From: Lachnospiraceae bacterium
GTDB lineage: Bacteria > Bacillota > Clostridia > Lachnospirales > Lachnospiraceae
Length of the DNA: 64,000 nucleotides
Direction of reading: 5' to 3'
Assembly: GCA_017527205.1 (NCBI GenBank)
Contig: JAFXQK010000060.1
Span: 88,234 to 152,233 of the forward strand
The notes under the pieces were generated by a model, which worked only from the letters and a program-made list of their open reading frames with translations, made no database searches and was not told the origin of the DNA. Below are positions 8,113 to 16,597 of this stretch, piece by piece. Each line of letters opens with the position of its first letter. The first letter of the stretch is position 1. A program made the translations under genes and the position numbers.

Positions 8113-8252
8113 CCCTCCTAAGGAAGCAATGTCATGAAGTTACGGATTAAGCAAGAACTCGGGGGAAGGGAGAAACCTCGTGCCATTGTTTTATGAGAGA
8201 TTGATGGGTTGCGGGCATGACGAAAGATAAGAATGGTTAGGGAGAACAGAGG

Positions 8253-9311
8253 ATGCACGGCGGAGACATTTATCGCAATAAAGTACATACGGATTTTTCC
8301 GTGAACATCAATCCCTTGGGAATTCCGGAGCAGGTACGGGAGAAATTGGCGGAGGCCATTGGGCAGGTGCAGGCCTATCCGGATGAAAGGTGTGAAGAGC
8401 TTCGGGAGAAGCTGGCAATGCGCTTTGGATTGCAACAGGAAAACGTGCTTTGCGGGAATGGGGCATCAGAGCTGCTCCTTGCAATTAGTAGGTGGAGGAG
8501 ACCTAAGAAGGCTTTGCTTTTGGCACCTGGGTTTTCGGGATATCGCAGGGCTCTTAGGGCGGGGGATTGCAGGATCACGCATTTCTATCTGAGAAAGGAT
8601 GAGGAGTTTGCCCTGACGGGAGAAAGGGCAAAGGAGCTTGCCGAAAAGCTTCGAAACGGCGGTTTTGATCTTTTTATTTTGACCAATCCCTCCAATCCCA
8701 CGGGAAAACTGACGGAGCTGGAAACGGTTCGCATGCTGGCGAAAACCTGCGAAGAGGCGGGGACGGTGATGGTGGTGGATGAGTGCTTTATGGAACTGAC
8801 CGCGGAGCCGGAAAGCTATTCCATGACAAAGGCATTTTTGGAGTATTCCAACATTCTCGTGCTTAGGGCCTTTACCAAGACCTTTGCGATCCCGGGGATT
8901 CGATTGGGGTATCTTCTTTGCAAGGACGAAGCGGTGGCAAAGAAGATTGCCCTGCAGCTGCCGGAATGGAATGTTTCCCTCCCTGCTCAGGCGGCAGGTA
9001 TTGCAGCCTTGGAGCAGGAGGGGTATCTTGAGGCAAGCAGAGTTTTTGTCAAGTCGCAGCGGGCCTTTTTGGAAAAGGGTTTGCAAAAGCTCGGTGCCAA
9101 GGTGTACCAGTCAGACGCGAATTTCCTCTTGTTTCAGTGGAAGGATGAAGAGCTTTATGAGAAGCTGTTAAAGCAGGGGTATCTCATCCGTGACTGTCAG
9201 GACTATGAGGGCCTGGGCAAAGGGTATTATCGAATTGCCGTAAAGAACCGCATGGAAAATGAAATGCTGTTACAGACAATAGAGACAATGCAGGGCAGTC
9301 AAAAACGATAG
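8253..9311 (+). CDS. cobD: Threonine-phosphate decarboxylase (PLP enzyme)
   Basis: CobD decarboxylates L-threonine O-3-phosphate to (R)-1-amino-2-propanol O-2-phosphate, the arm used by CbiB. The protein (352 residues) begins MHGGDIY and contains DFSVNINPLG, the signature that separates CobD from its close relative histidinol-phosphate aminotransferase. Other class I/II aminotransferase features are LTNPSNPTGKL, DECFMEL and the PLP lysine in FTKTFAIPGIRLGYL. Its location in a cobalamin island supports CobD over HisC. SD AGGGAG/GAGG lies upstream of the ATG. The 140 bp before it holds no gene. Confidence 0.9.
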   Translation: MHGGDIYRNKVHTDFSVNINPLGIPEQVREKLAEAIGQVQAYPDERCEELREKLAMRFGLQQENVLCGNGASELLLAISRWRRPKKALLLAPGFSGYRRALRAGDCRITHFYLRKDEEFALTGERAKELAEKLRNGGFDLFILTNPSNPTGKLTELETVRMLAKTCEEAGTVMVVDECFMELTAEPESYSMTKAFLEYSNILVLRAFTKTFAIPGIRLGYLLCKDEAVAKKIALQLPEWNVSLPAQAAGIAALEQEGYLEASRVFVKSQRAFLEKGLQKLGAKVYQSDANFLLFQWKDEELYEKLLKQGYLIRDCQDYEGLGKGYYRIAVKNRMENEMLLQTIETMQGSQKR

Positions 9312-9410
9312 CATGGCGGCATGCCAAAAAGAAATATGTTTTACGTGAAAAAGATGAGCTGCCAGGATACGGAACGAGGAATAATATTCGAAAGGAAGGA
9401 TACAACAGGA

Positions 9411-10061
9411 ATGGATCATAGGAAAATCATAGAATATGTCCTTCCAGGTGAGATCGAAAAACGAAGCTTTGAGATCATCGGCGAGGAATTGAAGGAGCGA
9501 GGCATAGTCCTTCCGAAGGAGCAGGAGGCCGTGACAAAACGGGTGATTCATACCAGTGCGGATTTTGACTATGCGCAGACGCTTGTCTACTCCAAGGATG
9601 CCGTGGCGATTGCAAGGGAACTGTTAATGCAGGGCGCGGATATCGTGACGGATACGAACATGGCGAAGGCCGGAATCAATAAGACGGCGCTGGCAAAGCT
9701 TGGCGGACAAGTCCATTGCTTCATGGCAGATGAGGACGTGGCGCAGGAAGCAAAGAAGCGACAGGTGACGCGTGCAACCGTTTCCATGGAACGAGCTGCA
9801 TCACTTTCTAAGCCAGTTATTTTTGCCATCGGAAATGCTCCAACGGCATTGATTTCTTTATACGAGCTGATGGAGAAAGGGGTCTTCGTTCCGAGGTTTG
9901 TCATCGGCGTTCCCGTAGGCTTTGTGAACGTGGTACAGGCCAAGGAATTGTTTCTGGATTCGGACGTGCCTCATATTATTAATCGTGGCAGAAAGGGCGG
10001 AAGCAACGTGGCTGCCGCCATTTGTAATGCCTTACTTTATGGAGTGGATCAAAAGGGATGA
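9411..10061 (+). CDS. cbiC: Cobalt-precorrin-8 methylmutase
   Basis: CbiC moves the methyl group from C-11 to C-12 of cobalt-precorrin-8, producing cobyrinic acid. 216 residues from the chosen ATG at 9411, which has AAGGAAGGA about 10 nt upstream; the frame is open back to 9321 but those residues do not resemble the family. Diagnostic segments are IEKRSFEIIGEEL, KRVIHTSADFDYA (with the catalytic histidine), DTNMAKAGINK and the AIGNAPTAL stretch, plus GVPVGFVNVVQAKE near the end. The stop overlaps the next gene by 4 bp (ATGA). Confidence 0.93.
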   Translation: MDHRKIIEYVLPGEIEKRSFEIIGEELKERGIVLPKEQEAVTKRVIHTSADFDYAQTLVYSKDAVAIARELLMQGADIVTDTNMAKAGINKTALAKLGGQVHCFMADEDVAQEAKKRQVTRATVSMERAASLSKPVIFAIGNAPTALISLYELMEKGVFVPRFVIGVPVGFVNVVQAKELFLDSDVPHIINRGRKGGSNVAAAICNALLYGVDQKG

Positions 10062-10696
10062 AAACGAGAGAACAAGCGCTGAAATACGGATTATCTTTTC
10101 CAAACACTTATCAGGACGCACCGTTTCATGATCCAAATTGGCAGCTGGTAAGATATGCTGAAAATAAGAAGGCGTTTTTGTGGACCTATGAGAAGGATGG
10201 AGTGCTTTGCCTAAACGTCAAGGTGGACCCGGAAAAGGCTTATTTTTGGCGGCGGATTTATGCCTCGGTACAGCCTGGCTATCATCAGAACAAGGATCAT
10301 TGGAACACCATTCTCTTGGACGGAAGCATTCCGGACAGGGACGTCAAAATGATGATCGCGGAGAGCTATGATCTCATCAGTGACAGTCCGTCCAGGCGCA
10401 TTTATGAAGCAGTAAAAAAGATTCCCTATGGACGCGTTGCCACCTATGCGCAGGTTGCTGAGCTTGCAGGTGACAGGAAGATGGCGCGTGCCGTTGGCAA
10501 TGCCCTGCACAGAAATCCTGACCCGGATCATATTCCCTGTTTTCGCGTAGTGAATTCTAAAGGGGAGCTTGCTGGTGAGTTTGCCTTTGGCGGGAGCGGA
10601 GAACAGGCAAAGCTCCTGCGGGCGGAAGGAGTAGAAGTTACGGAAGGCAGGGTAAATTTAGAGAAGTTTCAGTGGAGGACACAGGAACGTGTTTGA
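10058..10696 (+). CDS. YjbR/MmcQ domain fused to O6-alkylguanine-DNA alkyltransferase-like domain
   Basis: 212 residues. The first ~105 are a MmcQ/YjbR-type domain (FPNTYQDAPFHDPNWQLVRY, a C-terminal NKDHWNTILLDG). The rest is an MGMT-type domain (IPYGRVATYAQVAELAG, ARAVGNAL). MGMT proteins transfer alkyl groups from O6-alkylguanine to an active cysteine. Here the active-site motif reads IPCFRVV: the cysteine is kept but the usual following histidine is phenylalanine, so activity may differ. It overlaps cbiC by 4 bp and the next gene by 8 bp. The arrangement suggests cotranscription, not a shared pathway. Confidence 0.85.
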   Translation: MKTREQALKYGLSFPNTYQDAPFHDPNWQLVRYAENKKAFLWTYEKDGVLCLNVKVDPEKAYFWRRIYASVQPGYHQNKDHWNTILLDGSIPDRDVKMMIAESYDLISDSPSRRIYEAVKKIPYGRVATYAQVAELAGDRKMARAVGNALHRNPDPDHIPCFRVVNSKGELAGEFAFGGSGEQAKLLRAEGVEVTEGRVNLEKFQWRTQERV

Positions 10697-11066
10697 ACAG
10701 GATTATATCATGCGACTAATCAAGGAAATGGTCAGGGCGCTCGTCAAGCTTTTGTTTGGCATAGATACGCAGACGCCAACGGCGGAATTACTGCAGGATG
10801 CAGAGCAGAAGCAGACAATGGAGGAATTGTATGACCTTGTGGACGCGGGAGAAATCTGTGAAGCAGAAAACCGTGTGATCGAATGGGCAGAAAACAGCAA
10901 GAGGAGTGATCTGGAGATTTCCGTTTTGTTTTATTCTTACTTAAACGAAAAGTCAGATGCATTTTTGGTGGAACATCAGTATAGTCGTGAAGAAATCATG
11001 GAGGGCTTGAAAGACATTGCATCCCGGCATGGCTTGGAGGGGATGGCGAACCTGTTTCTGCAATAG
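10689..11066 (+). CDS. DUF6483-like small protein
   Basis: 125 residues beginning at GTG (10689) inside the end of the preceding gene. The sequence is largely helical and acidic, opening with FEQDYIMRLIKEMVRALVKLL. This resembles small clostridial proteins grouped as DUF6483; I assign the family from memory of its N-terminal pattern, not from a search. No catalytic motif, signal peptide or membrane span is visible. The 8-bp overlap with the YjbR-MGMT gene suggests coupled translation. Function unknown. Confidence 0.72.
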   Translation: MFEQDYIMRLIKEMVRALVKLLFGIDTQTPTAELLQDAEQKQTMEELYDLVDAGEICEAENRVIEWAENSKRSDLEISVLFYSYLNEKSDAFLVEHQYSREEIMEGLKDIASRHGLEGMANLFLQ

Positions 11067-11104
11067 CTCTTGCAGAATGGGGATGAAGGCAAAAGGTGGT
11101 TATG

Positions 11105-12388
11105 ATGACGGAGAAGGAAATTCGGATTGGCTTTACGACGGGGAGCTGTGCAGCGGCGGCTGCAAAGGCGGCGACATACATGCTCCTTACGGGAAACATA
11201 AAAAACAAGATCACCATAGAGACGCCTAAGGGCATTCCGTATCATGCCCAGATCGTGGAGATCGCAAGACGGGAGAATCTGGTTCGATGTGCCGTGATCA
11301 AGGACGGCGGATCGGATCCGGACGTAACGACGGGGTGTCACGTTTTCGCGGAGGTTACCTACTGCGGAGAGGGTACCATGCTCAAAGACCGTGAGAGGAA
11401 AGCATGCGAGGACGTTACCATGTCCAAAACCCGTGAGAAGGAAGCATGCGAGGATGTTGTCATGTCTAAAGACCGTGAGAGGAAAGCGTGCGAGGACGGA
11501 CAAGAGGAGAGGAAGAGAAAAGCTCACGTCACAGGTGGTGCATGGGTGGAGATTGACGGCGGGGAAGGCGTCGGCAGAGTGACGCTTCCAGGACTGGATC
11601 AGCCTGTGGGAAATGCCGCGATCAATCATGTACCAAGAGAGATGATTGAGAAGGAAGTGTTAGAGGTATGCCATGTCTGTGATTATCAAGGAGGACTCAA
11701 CATTGTCATTTCCGTACCGGAAGGAAGGAAGCTTGCGGAAAAGACCTTTAATCCGCGGCTTGGCATTCTCGGAGGCATTTCCATTCTTGGAACAAGTGGG
11801 ATCGTTGAGCCCATGAGTTCCCAAGCACTTTTGGAGACCATTCGCGTGGAATTAAAGCAAAAAAGAGCCTTGGGACAAGCATTTGTAGCGGTTTCTCCCG
11901 GTAACTATGGCTTGGAGTTCATGAAGCAGACCTATGATTATGATCTGGATAAAAGCGTAAAGTGCTCTAATTTTATTGGAGATACGATTGACATGGCAAA
12001 GGAGCTTGGCTTTTCGGGAATGCTTTTGACAGGGCATATCGGAAAGCTGATCAAGGTCTCCGGAGGCATCATGAACACACACTCCAAGGAAGGCGACTGT
12101 CGAATGGAGCTTCTTGCGGCAGCAGGACTGCAGGCAGGCTGTGATGGCGATACGGCAAGAGCCGTCTTAGAAACTGCAGTTACGGAGGAAGGCATTCGGA
12201 TTTTGATGGATGCAGGATGTCTTGAAAAGGCAATGAAGTATGTCATGGACAGGATTCTGTTTTTCCTTCGAAAACGCGGGGGAGACCAATTCCAGATGGA
12301 ATGCATGACCTACTGTAATCAAAATGGCCTGTTGGCGAAAAGCGATGGCGCAGAAAAGCTGTTGGAGGTTCTAAAGGCATGGCGTTAG
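11105..12388 (+). CDS. cbiD: Cobalt-precorrin-5B (C1)-methyltransferase, with internal tandem repeat
   Basis: CbiD methylates C-1 in the anaerobic cobalamin pathway. The N-terminal IGFTTGSCAAAAAKAA and KDGGSDPDVTTGCHV stretches, GVGRVTLPGLDQPVGNAAINHVPR, and the LGGISILGTSGIVEPMS region are family signatures. ATG 11105 is preferred (AAGGTGG 5 nt upstream). At 427 residues it is about 50 longer than usual. The excess is three in-frame 42-bp repeats at 11375-11500 encoding TMxKxREKxACEDV-like units, followed by a basic EERKRKAH stretch, inserted before the conserved GAWVEIDGGEGVGRV strand. The reading frame is intact around the repeat. Confidence 0.93.
   Translation: MTEKEIRIGFTTGSCAAAAAKAATYMLLTGNIKNKITIETPKGIPYHAQIVEIARRENLVRCAVIKDGGSDPDVTTGCHVFAEVTYCGEGTMLKDRERKACEDVTMSKTREKEACEDVVMSKDRERKACEDGQEERKRKAHVTGGAWVEIDGGEGVGRVTLPGLDQPVGNAAINHVPREMIEKEVLEVCHVCDYQGGLNIVISVPEGRKLAEKTFNPRLGILGGISILGTSGIVEPMSSQALLETIRVELKQKRALGQAFVAVSPGNYGLEFMKQTYDYDLDKSVKCSNFIGDTIDMAKELGFSGMLLTGHIGKLIKVSGGIMNTHSKEGDCRMELLAAAGLQAGCDGDTARAVLETAVTEEGIRILMDAGCLEKAMKYVMDRILFFLRKRGGDQFQMECMTYCNQNGLLAKSDGAEKLLEVLKAWR
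11375..11500 (+). repeat. Three in-frame 42-bp tandem repeats within cbiD
   Basis: Units start at 11375, 11417 and 11459, each 14 codons long. They share ATG-TCC/CTC-AAA, CGTGAGAGGAAAGC and TGCGAGGAC blocks with a few substitutions. Because the period is a multiple of three, copy number can change without breaking the gene. Each unit contains one cysteine in an ACED motif. Confidence 0.93.
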
Positions 12389-12438
12389 ATTGCAAAGGCC
12401 GGCGCAAGTAAGACGAAATAATGGGTTGATGAAATCGG

Positions 12439-13176
12439 ATGAAGGAAATCAAAAAGAAACAGTTTATGGGAGAAAAATCCCTTCGAAGCTATGTGATACC
12501 AATGGGTACGGAAGAAATAGGAGATTGGGCCTTTGCTGGCTGTAGGGAGCTGGTAAGCGTAGCCATTCCGGTGACCGTGGTACGGCTTGGAAGAAGTATA
12601 TTTGATGGCTGTGAGAAGCTAAGGCGGATTTCCTGGTATCAGGAAAGCGGGGATGAAGAGGATCCCTTGGCACGACTTATGGCAATGGCGCTTCGCTATT
12701 TTCGAACGGACGAAAGGATCATAACCCTTCGGAAGGAAGGACGGGACCCATGGCTGCAATTTTGGGATGAAGCCTGCATGTGCTATCTGGAAAGCTCGGA
12801 TGAACTTGGATTTCAGCCATTTTTGGCTGGCGGAGAAGAGGATTACGAGGACGAAAAACTGAAGCTGGAAGCATATTGCAGGGATAGGCGTTTGCGAAAG
12901 GCGGAGGTTTTGCTGACGAGGCTTCTTTTCAGTGAAAATAGCGAGAACAAGTCTCGCTATTTAAGTTTGCTGAAAGACAATGACATGGCGTTTGCACTGC
13001 TCATGGAGAAATGGAATTCTTGGAAACAGGTGATGGAAGTCTATGAGCAGGCCGGGCTTTTGTCACAGGAGAATATTTGTAAGGCATTGGATCAGCTGCC
13101 CAAGGATCGGGTAGAGTTAAGGGCGATTTTGCTTCAAAAAACGCAGGCGCAAGGGATGGCGGCATGGACGCTATAA
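12439..13176 (+). CDS. Protein with N-terminal BspA-type leucine-rich repeats
   Basis: 245 residues. The first ~60 carry two LRR_5/BspA-like units (IPMGTEEIGDWAFAGCREL, then IPVTVVRLGRSIFDGCEKL), a fold common in Firmicutes for protein contacts. The remainder is helical and charged, with no recognised domain and no signal peptide, so it is probably cytoplasmic. It lies about 50 bp after cbiD and is the last + strand gene before the oppositely oriented carbonic anhydrase. Function unknown. Confidence 0.75.
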   Translation: MKEIKKKQFMGEKSLRSYVIPMGTEEIGDWAFAGCRELVSVAIPVTVVRLGRSIFDGCEKLRRISWYQESGDEEDPLARLMAMALRYFRTDERIITLRKEGRDPWLQFWDEACMCYLESSDELGFQPFLAGGEEDYEDEKLKLEAYCRDRRLRKAEVLLTRLLFSENSENKSRYLSLLKDNDMAFALLMEKWNSWKQVMEVYEQAGLLSQENICKALDQLPKDRVELRAILLQKTQAQGMAAWTL

Positions 13177-13234
13177 CGAAGCCTGTCCCGTGCCAAATTA
13201 AAAATGCCGCGAGATGGCTTACGTGCCATGAAGG

Positions 13235-13789
13235 TCAGTAGAATTCTACGGCTCCGTCCTCAATTCGATAGATGGCACCGATGACGCGCAGGCCCTCTTC
13301 CTCATCCTTTTGGATTTCCAAGCTGGATTCAATGGTGCGGACGCTCTGCTCGACATTGAGAAGGGCGGCTTTGTAATCGTCCTTTTCCTTTCCGATGGCG
13401 CGCTTAATTTCATCGGTGATATATTTGATAAAACCACTGGGATCATGGTTGATGGCAGCATGAACGGCGCCGCAGCCCGTATGACCAAGGACGACGACCA
13501 GCTTTGTGCCAAGGTGACCGGCGGCATACTCGATACTTCCGAGCTGGTGGTCATCAATGACGTTTCCGGCAACGCGGATCGTAAAAAGATCGCCGATGGC
13601 TGCATGGAAAATTCTCTCAGGGATCACGCGGGAATCCGAGCAGGTAATGATAATGGCATAGGGCTCCTGCCCGTTTTTGGCAAAGTGCTCCAAGGTCTTC
13701 GAGGATACGTCCGAATGAAAGGTATCTGCCGATACGTATAGGGCATTTCCTTCTTTTAATTTTTTCAGTGCTTCGCTTGCTGAGAGCAT
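13235..13789 (-). CDS. Beta-class carbonic anhydrase
   Basis: Interconverts CO2 and bicarbonate. 184 residues from the ATG at 13789, chosen because AAGGAGG lies 8 nt upstream on the minus strand; the frame is open to 13843. Zinc ligands are evident: Cys and Asp in ITCSDSRV and His/Cys in GHTGCGA. RVAGNVIDD is the usual intervening strand. It is the only minus-strand gene in the first 48 kb and separates the two halves of the cobalamin island. Confidence 0.92.
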   Translation of the reverse strand: MLSASEALKKLKEGNALYVSADTFHSDVSSKTLEHFAKNGQEPYAIIITCSDSRVIPERIFHAAIGDLFTIRVAGNVIDDHQLGSIEYAAGHLGTKLVVVLGHTGCGAVHAAINHDPSGFIKYITDEIKRAIGKEKDDYKAALLNVEQSVRTIESSLEIQKDEEEGLRVIGAIYRIEDGAVEFY

Positions 13790-13871
13790 GATCATTACCT
13801 CCTTGAGCATTTCGTTACCACTATTTAACCACAAAATCCACATTCCATCAATGCCTAAACTACACTTTCCC

Positions 13872-13900
13872 TTGTGAAGAACCTTATTAGATGTTATAAT
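13872..13900 (+). promoter_or_regulatory. Predicted sigma-A promoter for the thioesterase gene
   Basis: TTGTGA (13872-13877), a 17-bp spacer and a perfect TATAAT (13895-13900). Transcription would begin near 13907 and run through hairpin copy 3 (13930-14004) before the ATG at 14031, so that hairpin would lie in the leader RNA. Confidence 0.7.
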
Positions 13901-13929
13901 TAAGTTTGGAAATTACGCAGAGCAATAGG

Positions 13930-14004
13930 CTCAAGGGGATGGCTGGGATCGTCTTTTCAGGTCAAAAGGTTACTGGAAAGACGATCCCAGACAAGCCCCG
14001 AGTT
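13930..14004 (+). repeat. 75-bp hairpin repeat, copy 3
   Basis: Most diverged copy. Arms pair over about 18 bp with one G.T pair near the loop, which fits an RNA helix or a recent change. The GGGG/CCCC and CTC/GAG end blocks are kept. It ends 26 bp before the ATG of the thioesterase gene and is downstream of a good promoter. Confidence 0.88.
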
Positions 14005-14030
14005 AGAAAGAAAACAATAGGTGGACAATT

Positions 14031-14444
14031 ATGGGAACGCTAGAAGAAGCAAGAGAGATTTTTTCGAAGGATCTATATGCAACAAAGCAATCAGGAATTC
14101 AAATCGAAGAGGTGGGCGAGTTTTACTCGAAATGTAGCATGCCCATCACCGAAAATCACAGAAATGCTTATGGCGGCGTCATGGGCGGGTGCATTTATAC
14201 ACTTGCGGATTTTGCCTTTGCCGTGGCATCCAATTTTGACAAAGAGAACTTGACGGTCAGCCTTGTGGGACAGGCTAGTTTCTTAAATATGTCAAAGGGA
14301 AGCATCCTGTATGCGGAGGCGAAGCTGATCAAGGATGGCAGGACGAATTGCTTTTATGAGATTTCGGTTTATGATGATCTGGGGAAGGACATAGCGGTGG
14401 TCTCCTTTACGGGTGCACACGTCAATAAGCCTTGTCCCAATTAG
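14031..14444 (+). CDS. PaaI-family hotdog thioesterase
   Basis: 137 residues with the hotdog pattern of PaaI/YbgC-like acyl-CoA thioesterases: NHRNAYGGVMGGCIYTLADFAFAVASN supplies the HxNxxGxxxGG-type loop and helix, followed by strands LTVSLVGQASFLNMSKGSILYAEAKLI. Family members hydrolyse acyl-CoA thioesters in the cytoplasm; the substrate here is unknown. The leader contains a hairpin element. A Nudix-HD gene follows after about 20 bp. Confidence 0.85.
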   Translation: MGTLEEAREIFSKDLYATKQSGIQIEEVGEFYSKCSMPITENHRNAYGGVMGGCIYTLADFAFAVASNFDKENLTVSLVGQASFLNMSKGSILYAEAKLIKDGRTNCFYEISVYDDLGKDIAVVSFTGAHVNKPCPN

Positions 14445-14465
14445 AATTATAAATGGGAGAATGGG

Positions 14466-15674
14466 ATGCGGGAGTTATTCTCAATGGATGAAAAAAATTA
14501 TCCTCGTGACGGGAAGGTGTTTCGCAGGGATTCTGCACGCGCAATCATCCTGCAAGAGGGTAAGGTGCTCTTAATCCACTCAAAGAAATATGATTATTAT
14601 AAATTTCCTGGAGGCGGCATCGAAGCTGGTGAGGATCCCGTGCAGGCCCTTTGCAGGGAGGTGCGGGAAGAGACTGGCTATGAGGTACAACAAAGCACCA
14701 TTCGGGAATTTGGCTGTGTACCCAGGCGTCAAAGGGATGACATGAATGAGCAGGGGGTTTTTGCACAGGACAATTACTATTATTTCTGTGAGATAATGGA
14801 TCAAAAGCAGGCAGATAGAAAGCTGGATGATTATGAGCGGGAGGAAGGCTTCACGCCAGTATGGATGGAGCCCTTCGCTGCCAGTCAACATAACAGGTAT
14901 TGCGATGCTTCACGGGAAGGCCTGGACGCACGGATGGTACGCCGCGAGGCAAAGGTATTGGATCTGGTGGATCTCGAGATCAGAAAGCTGGAGCGACAAA
15001 CGAGGCAAAGGAATACGCTGGAAGCATTAGGCCATCCGGAATATTTTGCAATGCTGGAGTTTGTAAGACAACAATTAGGGGAAGAGGGGACGGAGTATTC
15101 CAGAAGCGGAAAAATCGAAATTGCTTACAGCAGATATGATCATACGAAGCGTGTTCTTGCATGGGCACTGCGGTTATATCAGGCATCGGAGCGTAAAGAG
15201 GAGATCCGCTTTGACGAGCTAATGATTGCCACCATTTTTCACGACGTCGGACGAAGACGGGCAGAGGAGCTGCATGTTTCCCATGCGCAGGCAGGCATTC
15301 CCATCACAAAGGAATATTTAACAGGGATGGGCTATGCAGCGGATAAGGTGGAATATATTTGTAGCCTGGTGGCACAGCATTCCGACAAGTATCGCATGAA
15401 GAAGGAAGTGCTGGACAGGGGACTTTTGATGCTGATGGAGGCAGATCTTTTGGACGACATGGGGGCGCAGGGAATTGTCATGGACTGCATGATCACGGAG
15501 AGCCGAAATCCTAATGCCAGATTTGAAGATTGTCTTGACCATATCACAAGATATACCCTCAGACAGCAAGAGGAAGACAATCCCATGGTAAGCCCGGAAG
15601 GAATCGCTTTTTGGAATGAAAAGACAAAGCTGACGCAGGAATTTGTGCAGGCATTACGGCGGGATCTGGCGTAG
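14466..15674 (+). CDS. Nudix hydrolase fused to an HD-domain phosphohydrolase
   Basis: 402 residues. Residues ~20-160 form a Nudix domain with the full box GGGIEAGEDPVQALCREVREETGY, which binds metal and cleaves nucleoside diphosphates linked to other groups. Residues ~210-380 form an HD-type domain: YDHTKRV, IFHDVGRRRAEELHVSH with the metal-binding HD pair, and MEADLLDDMGAQGI. HD domains of this layout are phosphohydrolases, often on nucleotides. Joining the two suggests sequential processing of a nucleotide-derived compound, but the substrate is unknown. ATG 14466 has GGGAG 6 nt upstream. Confidence 0.88.
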   Translation: MRELFSMDEKNYPRDGKVFRRDSARAIILQEGKVLLIHSKKYDYYKFPGGGIEAGEDPVQALCREVREETGYEVQQSTIREFGCVPRRQRDDMNEQGVFAQDNYYYFCEIMDQKQADRKLDDYEREEGFTPVWMEPFAASQHNRYCDASREGLDARMVRREAKVLDLVDLEIRKLERQTRQRNTLEALGHPEYFAMLEFVRQQLGEEGTEYSRSGKIEIAYSRYDHTKRVLAWALRLYQASERKEEIRFDELMIATIFHDVGRRRAEELHVSHAQAGIPITKEYLTGMGYAADKVEYICSLVAQHSDKYRMKKEVLDRGLLMLMEADLLDDMGAQGIVMDCMITESRNPNARFEDCLDHITRYTLRQQEEDNPMVSPEGIAFWNEKTKLTQEFVQALRRDLA

Positions 15675-15699
15675 AATTGTGAAAGGCAGGGGAAGGGTT

Positions 15700-16578
15700 A
15701 TGCTTAAGAAGGAAAGACAAGTTTTTCTAAGGCTTTTTGTCTGGTGTTTTTTGGTAGTTAGCCTGACGTTAAGCGCTGTGGCGCCTGCTTTGGCGGACAT
15801 GGGAGAAAAGCCCAGCGTTACTCTGAAAATCATAAACGCACCCCCTGGTCCCTATGCGGCGGCGCTTTTTGTAAAAGGTGAGCCTCATAAGGAAGAAGAA
15901 CTCAAAAGATTTTCTGATCAGTGGGAAAAGCTTGCCGATGGCGGGCTGCGTCATAAGGTATTGCAGCTGGAGGCGGATGGATACCGCGTTGCCGAGCATC
16001 CGGGAGCGGGTCTTTTTGTCTACACGACAGATGATGATTACAGATATTTCCAGGGAGCTTTCAAGTTTACTTATTATGCCCCTAGCACCTTTAAGGCCTG
16101 CGTGGCCACGGCTGATTTTTCCATCATCAGTGACAATGAGATCACGTCCAGCAGATATGCCTGCAAGGCTATTTTCGATGCCAGCACGGGAGAGCTTTAC
16201 GAGGATTTGGAAGCCTACGAGGAAGCTGACAGGAAGGTTTGGACGAGGTCGCTGTATTTCCTGATGGCAACGCTGATCGTTGAGGGGATTTTCTTATTGA
16301 TCTTCGGCTTAGCACACCTAAGAAACTTTGTGATTTTCTTGATCATGAACGTGCTGACCCAAGCCTATTTGCATTACACCGTCTGGGCTTATCGAGTAGA
16401 TAATGGCAGCGGACTTGGGGCGAGCATTCACTGGGCAGGCACGGAGCTTATGATCCTGATCATCGAAACGCTTGTTTATACCATCACCATGAAGGAGAAA
16501 AATGGAAAACGTTGGAAATGCTTTTTATACGGCATCGTAGCTAATATTTTGAGTGCATTTTGCAGTTTCTTGAATTAA
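15700..16578 (+). CDS. Exported/membrane protein of unknown function
   Basis: 292 residues. A signal peptide (LFVWCFLVVSLTLSAVAPALADM) is followed by a ~165-residue extracytoplasmic domain starting KPSVTLKIINAPPGPYAAALF, then about four membrane spans from residue ~195. I recognise no domain. The start at 15700 has GGAAGG upstream; the frame is open back to 15643 inside the preceding gene. It is flanked by a Nudix-HD gene and a serine hydrolase, all within short spacings. A surface sensor or assembly role is possible but not shown. Confidence 0.75.
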   Translation: MLKKERQVFLRLFVWCFLVVSLTLSAVAPALADMGEKPSVTLKIINAPPGPYAAALFVKGEPHKEEELKRFSDQWEKLADGGLRHKVLQLEADGYRVAEHPGAGLFVYTTDDDYRYFQGAFKFTYYAPSTFKACVATADFSIISDNEITSSRYACKAIFDASTGELYEDLEAYEEADRKVWTRSLYFLMATLIVEGIFLLIFGLAHLRNFVIFLIMNVLTQAYLHYTVWAYRVDNGSGLGASIHWAGTELMILIIETLVYTITMKEKNGKRWKCFLYGIVANILSAFCSFLN

Positions 16579-16597
16579 GTTAGGGAGGATGAAAGAC

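Noticed and set aside
8466..9086. Long minus-strand open frame opposite cobD
   Set aside because: Translation has no recognisable domain and lies wholly inside a well-supported gene on the other strand.
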